Source of the DNA: Pseudomonadota bacterium
Lineage (GTDB): Bacteria > Desulfobacterota > DSM-4660 > Desulfatiglandales > B25-G16
Direction: 5' to 3'
DNA length: 5,330 nucleotides
Assembly: GCA_030633645.1 (NCBI GenBank)
Contig: DAOVRY010000089.1
Span: 1 to 5,330, forward strand
This document shows positions 4,474-5,330 of the stretch, piece after piece. Below the pieces are notes generated by a model. The model was not told the DNA's origin. It searched no databases and saw nothing but the letters and a program-made list of their open reading frames with translations. The position numbers and the translations under genes were made by a program. Each line of letters opens with the position of its first letter. Positions within the stretch are counted from its first letter, which is position 1.

Positions 4474-5330
4474 ATGGATGTCAATATATCTAAACTGGGA
4501 AAGGATTTAGCGAAAATCGTGGGGAAAGAGCATGTATTTACGGATAGGGCTACATCGGTAGTTTACGCAAAGGATCCTATGCCCTGGGATGTAGAAGAAA
4601 AAAATATACCGTATGCAGTGGTGAGGCCATCTAATAGTCAGGAGATTTCAAAGATATTAAAGTATGCCAACGAAAAATTGATCCCTGTTCACATCCACGG
4701 TTCTGGCACATCACTCGTAGGGTTGGCGAGGCCAAAGACAAAGGGCATTGTGTTAGATACAGCAAGAATGAAAAAAATCACGGTATATCCAGAAAGAGGC
4801 TACTTTGAGGCAGAGCCAGGACTGCATGTAGTGCAGGTTAGAAAGGAATTGGCAAAGTACAATGCAATGCTGCCTGTCTTTCCGGGAAGTGAATTAGTGG
4901 CTACTCTTGGAGGAACTGTAGCGGTAAATACAAGTGCACATGCTGTTGATGCAGCTTTAGGTAAGCCCGGTGATTTTGTGCTGGGATTTGAGGTGGTGTT
5001 ACCAACAGGAGAGGTTATACAAACAGGAACTGAGTCAACAAGAAGACCAGCAGGAATTGATCCAACCAAGTTTTTTATAGGATCAGAGGGTCTCTTAGGT
5101 GTATTAACCTTAGTCAGAATGAGATTGGTACCATTGCCTTATTTTGAACATATAGTTGCTTACTATAAGACTACAGAGGATATACTGGATACCGTAATGG
5201 AGATGTACAAGCAGGGCATCCATCCCCCATTGTTTTATGAGTTTCTTGACGAGAGGGCAGCTAAGATAGGCTTTGAGGCAGTGGGCCTTGAAGAGCCTAT
5301 TGGTGCTGTGGCAATGATGAGGGTTCATTC
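4474..5330 (+). CDS. FAD-linked oxidase/dehydrogenase, GlcD / D-lactate dehydrogenase-like (partial at 3' end)
   Basis: I translated 285 residues from ATG 4474 to the window edge, all open; full-length relatives are about 450-500 residues, so the C-terminal FAD-oxidase domain is largely outside. The protein belongs to the FAD_binding_4 (PCMH-type) superfamily with GlcD, D-lactate and D-2-hydroxyglutarate dehydrogenases, which oxidise 2-hydroxyacids to 2-oxoacids. Visible motifs are VVRPSNSQEISKIL (49-62), the pyrophosphate-binding loop HGSGTSLVG (75-83), FPGSE (136-140), LGGTVAVNTS (145-154), GFEVVLPTGEVIQTG (171-185) and FFIGSEGLLGVLT (200-212). In classical GlcD proteins the segment after GG is NAGG...YGTT; here it is NTSAHAVDAALGKPGD (152-167), marking a distinct subgroup. 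No transmembrane stretch or signal peptide is seen, so it is probably cytoplasmic, delivering electrons to a partner (Fe-S GlcF-like protein or ETF) that may lie downstream. Substrate unknown. Confidence 0.9.
   Translation, partial: MDVNISKLGKDLAKIVGKEHVFTDRATSVVYAKDPMPWDVEEKNIPYAVVRPSNSQEISKILKYANEKLIPVHIHGSGTSLVGLARPKTKGIVLDTARMKKITVYPERGYFEAEPGLHVVQVRKELAKYNAMLPVFPGSELVATLGGTVAVNTSAHAVDAALGKPGDFVLGFEVVLPTGEVIQTGTESTRRPAGIDPTKFFIGSEGLLGVLTLVRMRLVPLPYFEHIVAYYKTTEDILDTVMEMYKQGIHPPLFYEFLDERAAKIGFEAVGLEEPIGAVAMMRVH

Noticed and set aside
4800..5328. Minus-strand open frames opposite the oxidase
   Set aside because: The plus-strand frame is continuous and motif-rich; the antisense frames show no domain.

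Overview
The window reads as an ordinary piece of chromosome from an anaerobic, ferredoxin-based bacterium. A Desulfobacterota (deltaproteobacterial) type host is my best guess, because it combines a four-subunit 2-oxoacid:ferredoxin oxidoreductase, a GlcD-type flavin oxidase and long intergenic gaps full of short degenerate tandem repeats. That taxonomic reading is inference, as no marker gene is present.

Layout. Positions 1-3479 are on the minus strand and are read from right to left: a 2x[4Fe-4S] ferredoxin subunit (3270-3479), the alpha subunit (1918-3066), the beta subunit (881-1681, GTG start) and the gamma subunit (1-537, cut by the window edge). This is the korD-korA-korB-korC order of a 2-oxoglutarate (or related 2-oxoacid) synthase. 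Its genes are separated by 203, 236 and 343 bases, which is loose for subunits of one enzyme. Each gap holds repeats or hairpins: heptamers at 3217-3251, octamers at 1701-1732 and 1823-1846, hairpins at 1740-1772, 799-816 and 726-745, and TTATTCG-type repeats at 614-667.

Positions 3480-3691 are a divergent control region. To its right, on the plus strand, lie a GntR-family regulator of the FCD subfamily (3692-4381) and, 92 bases on, a FAD-linked oxidase/dehydrogenase of the GlcD/D-lactate dehydrogenase superfamily (4474 to beyond 5330).

How the genes may work together. The oxidase family turns 2-hydroxyacids into 2-oxoacids, and the Kor complex turns 2-oxoacids into acyl-CoA, CO2 and reduced ferredoxin. 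A local regulator between the two suggests a small 2-hydroxyacid/2-oxoacid oxidation module, but the substrate cannot be read from the sequence. I found no defence system, mobile-element gene, CRISPR array, tRNA or rRNA. The observations most worth following are a shared box (TGCTTGACA-N6-ACTAA) on opposite strands before the two divergent genes, and the repeat-laden spacers inside the kor cluster.
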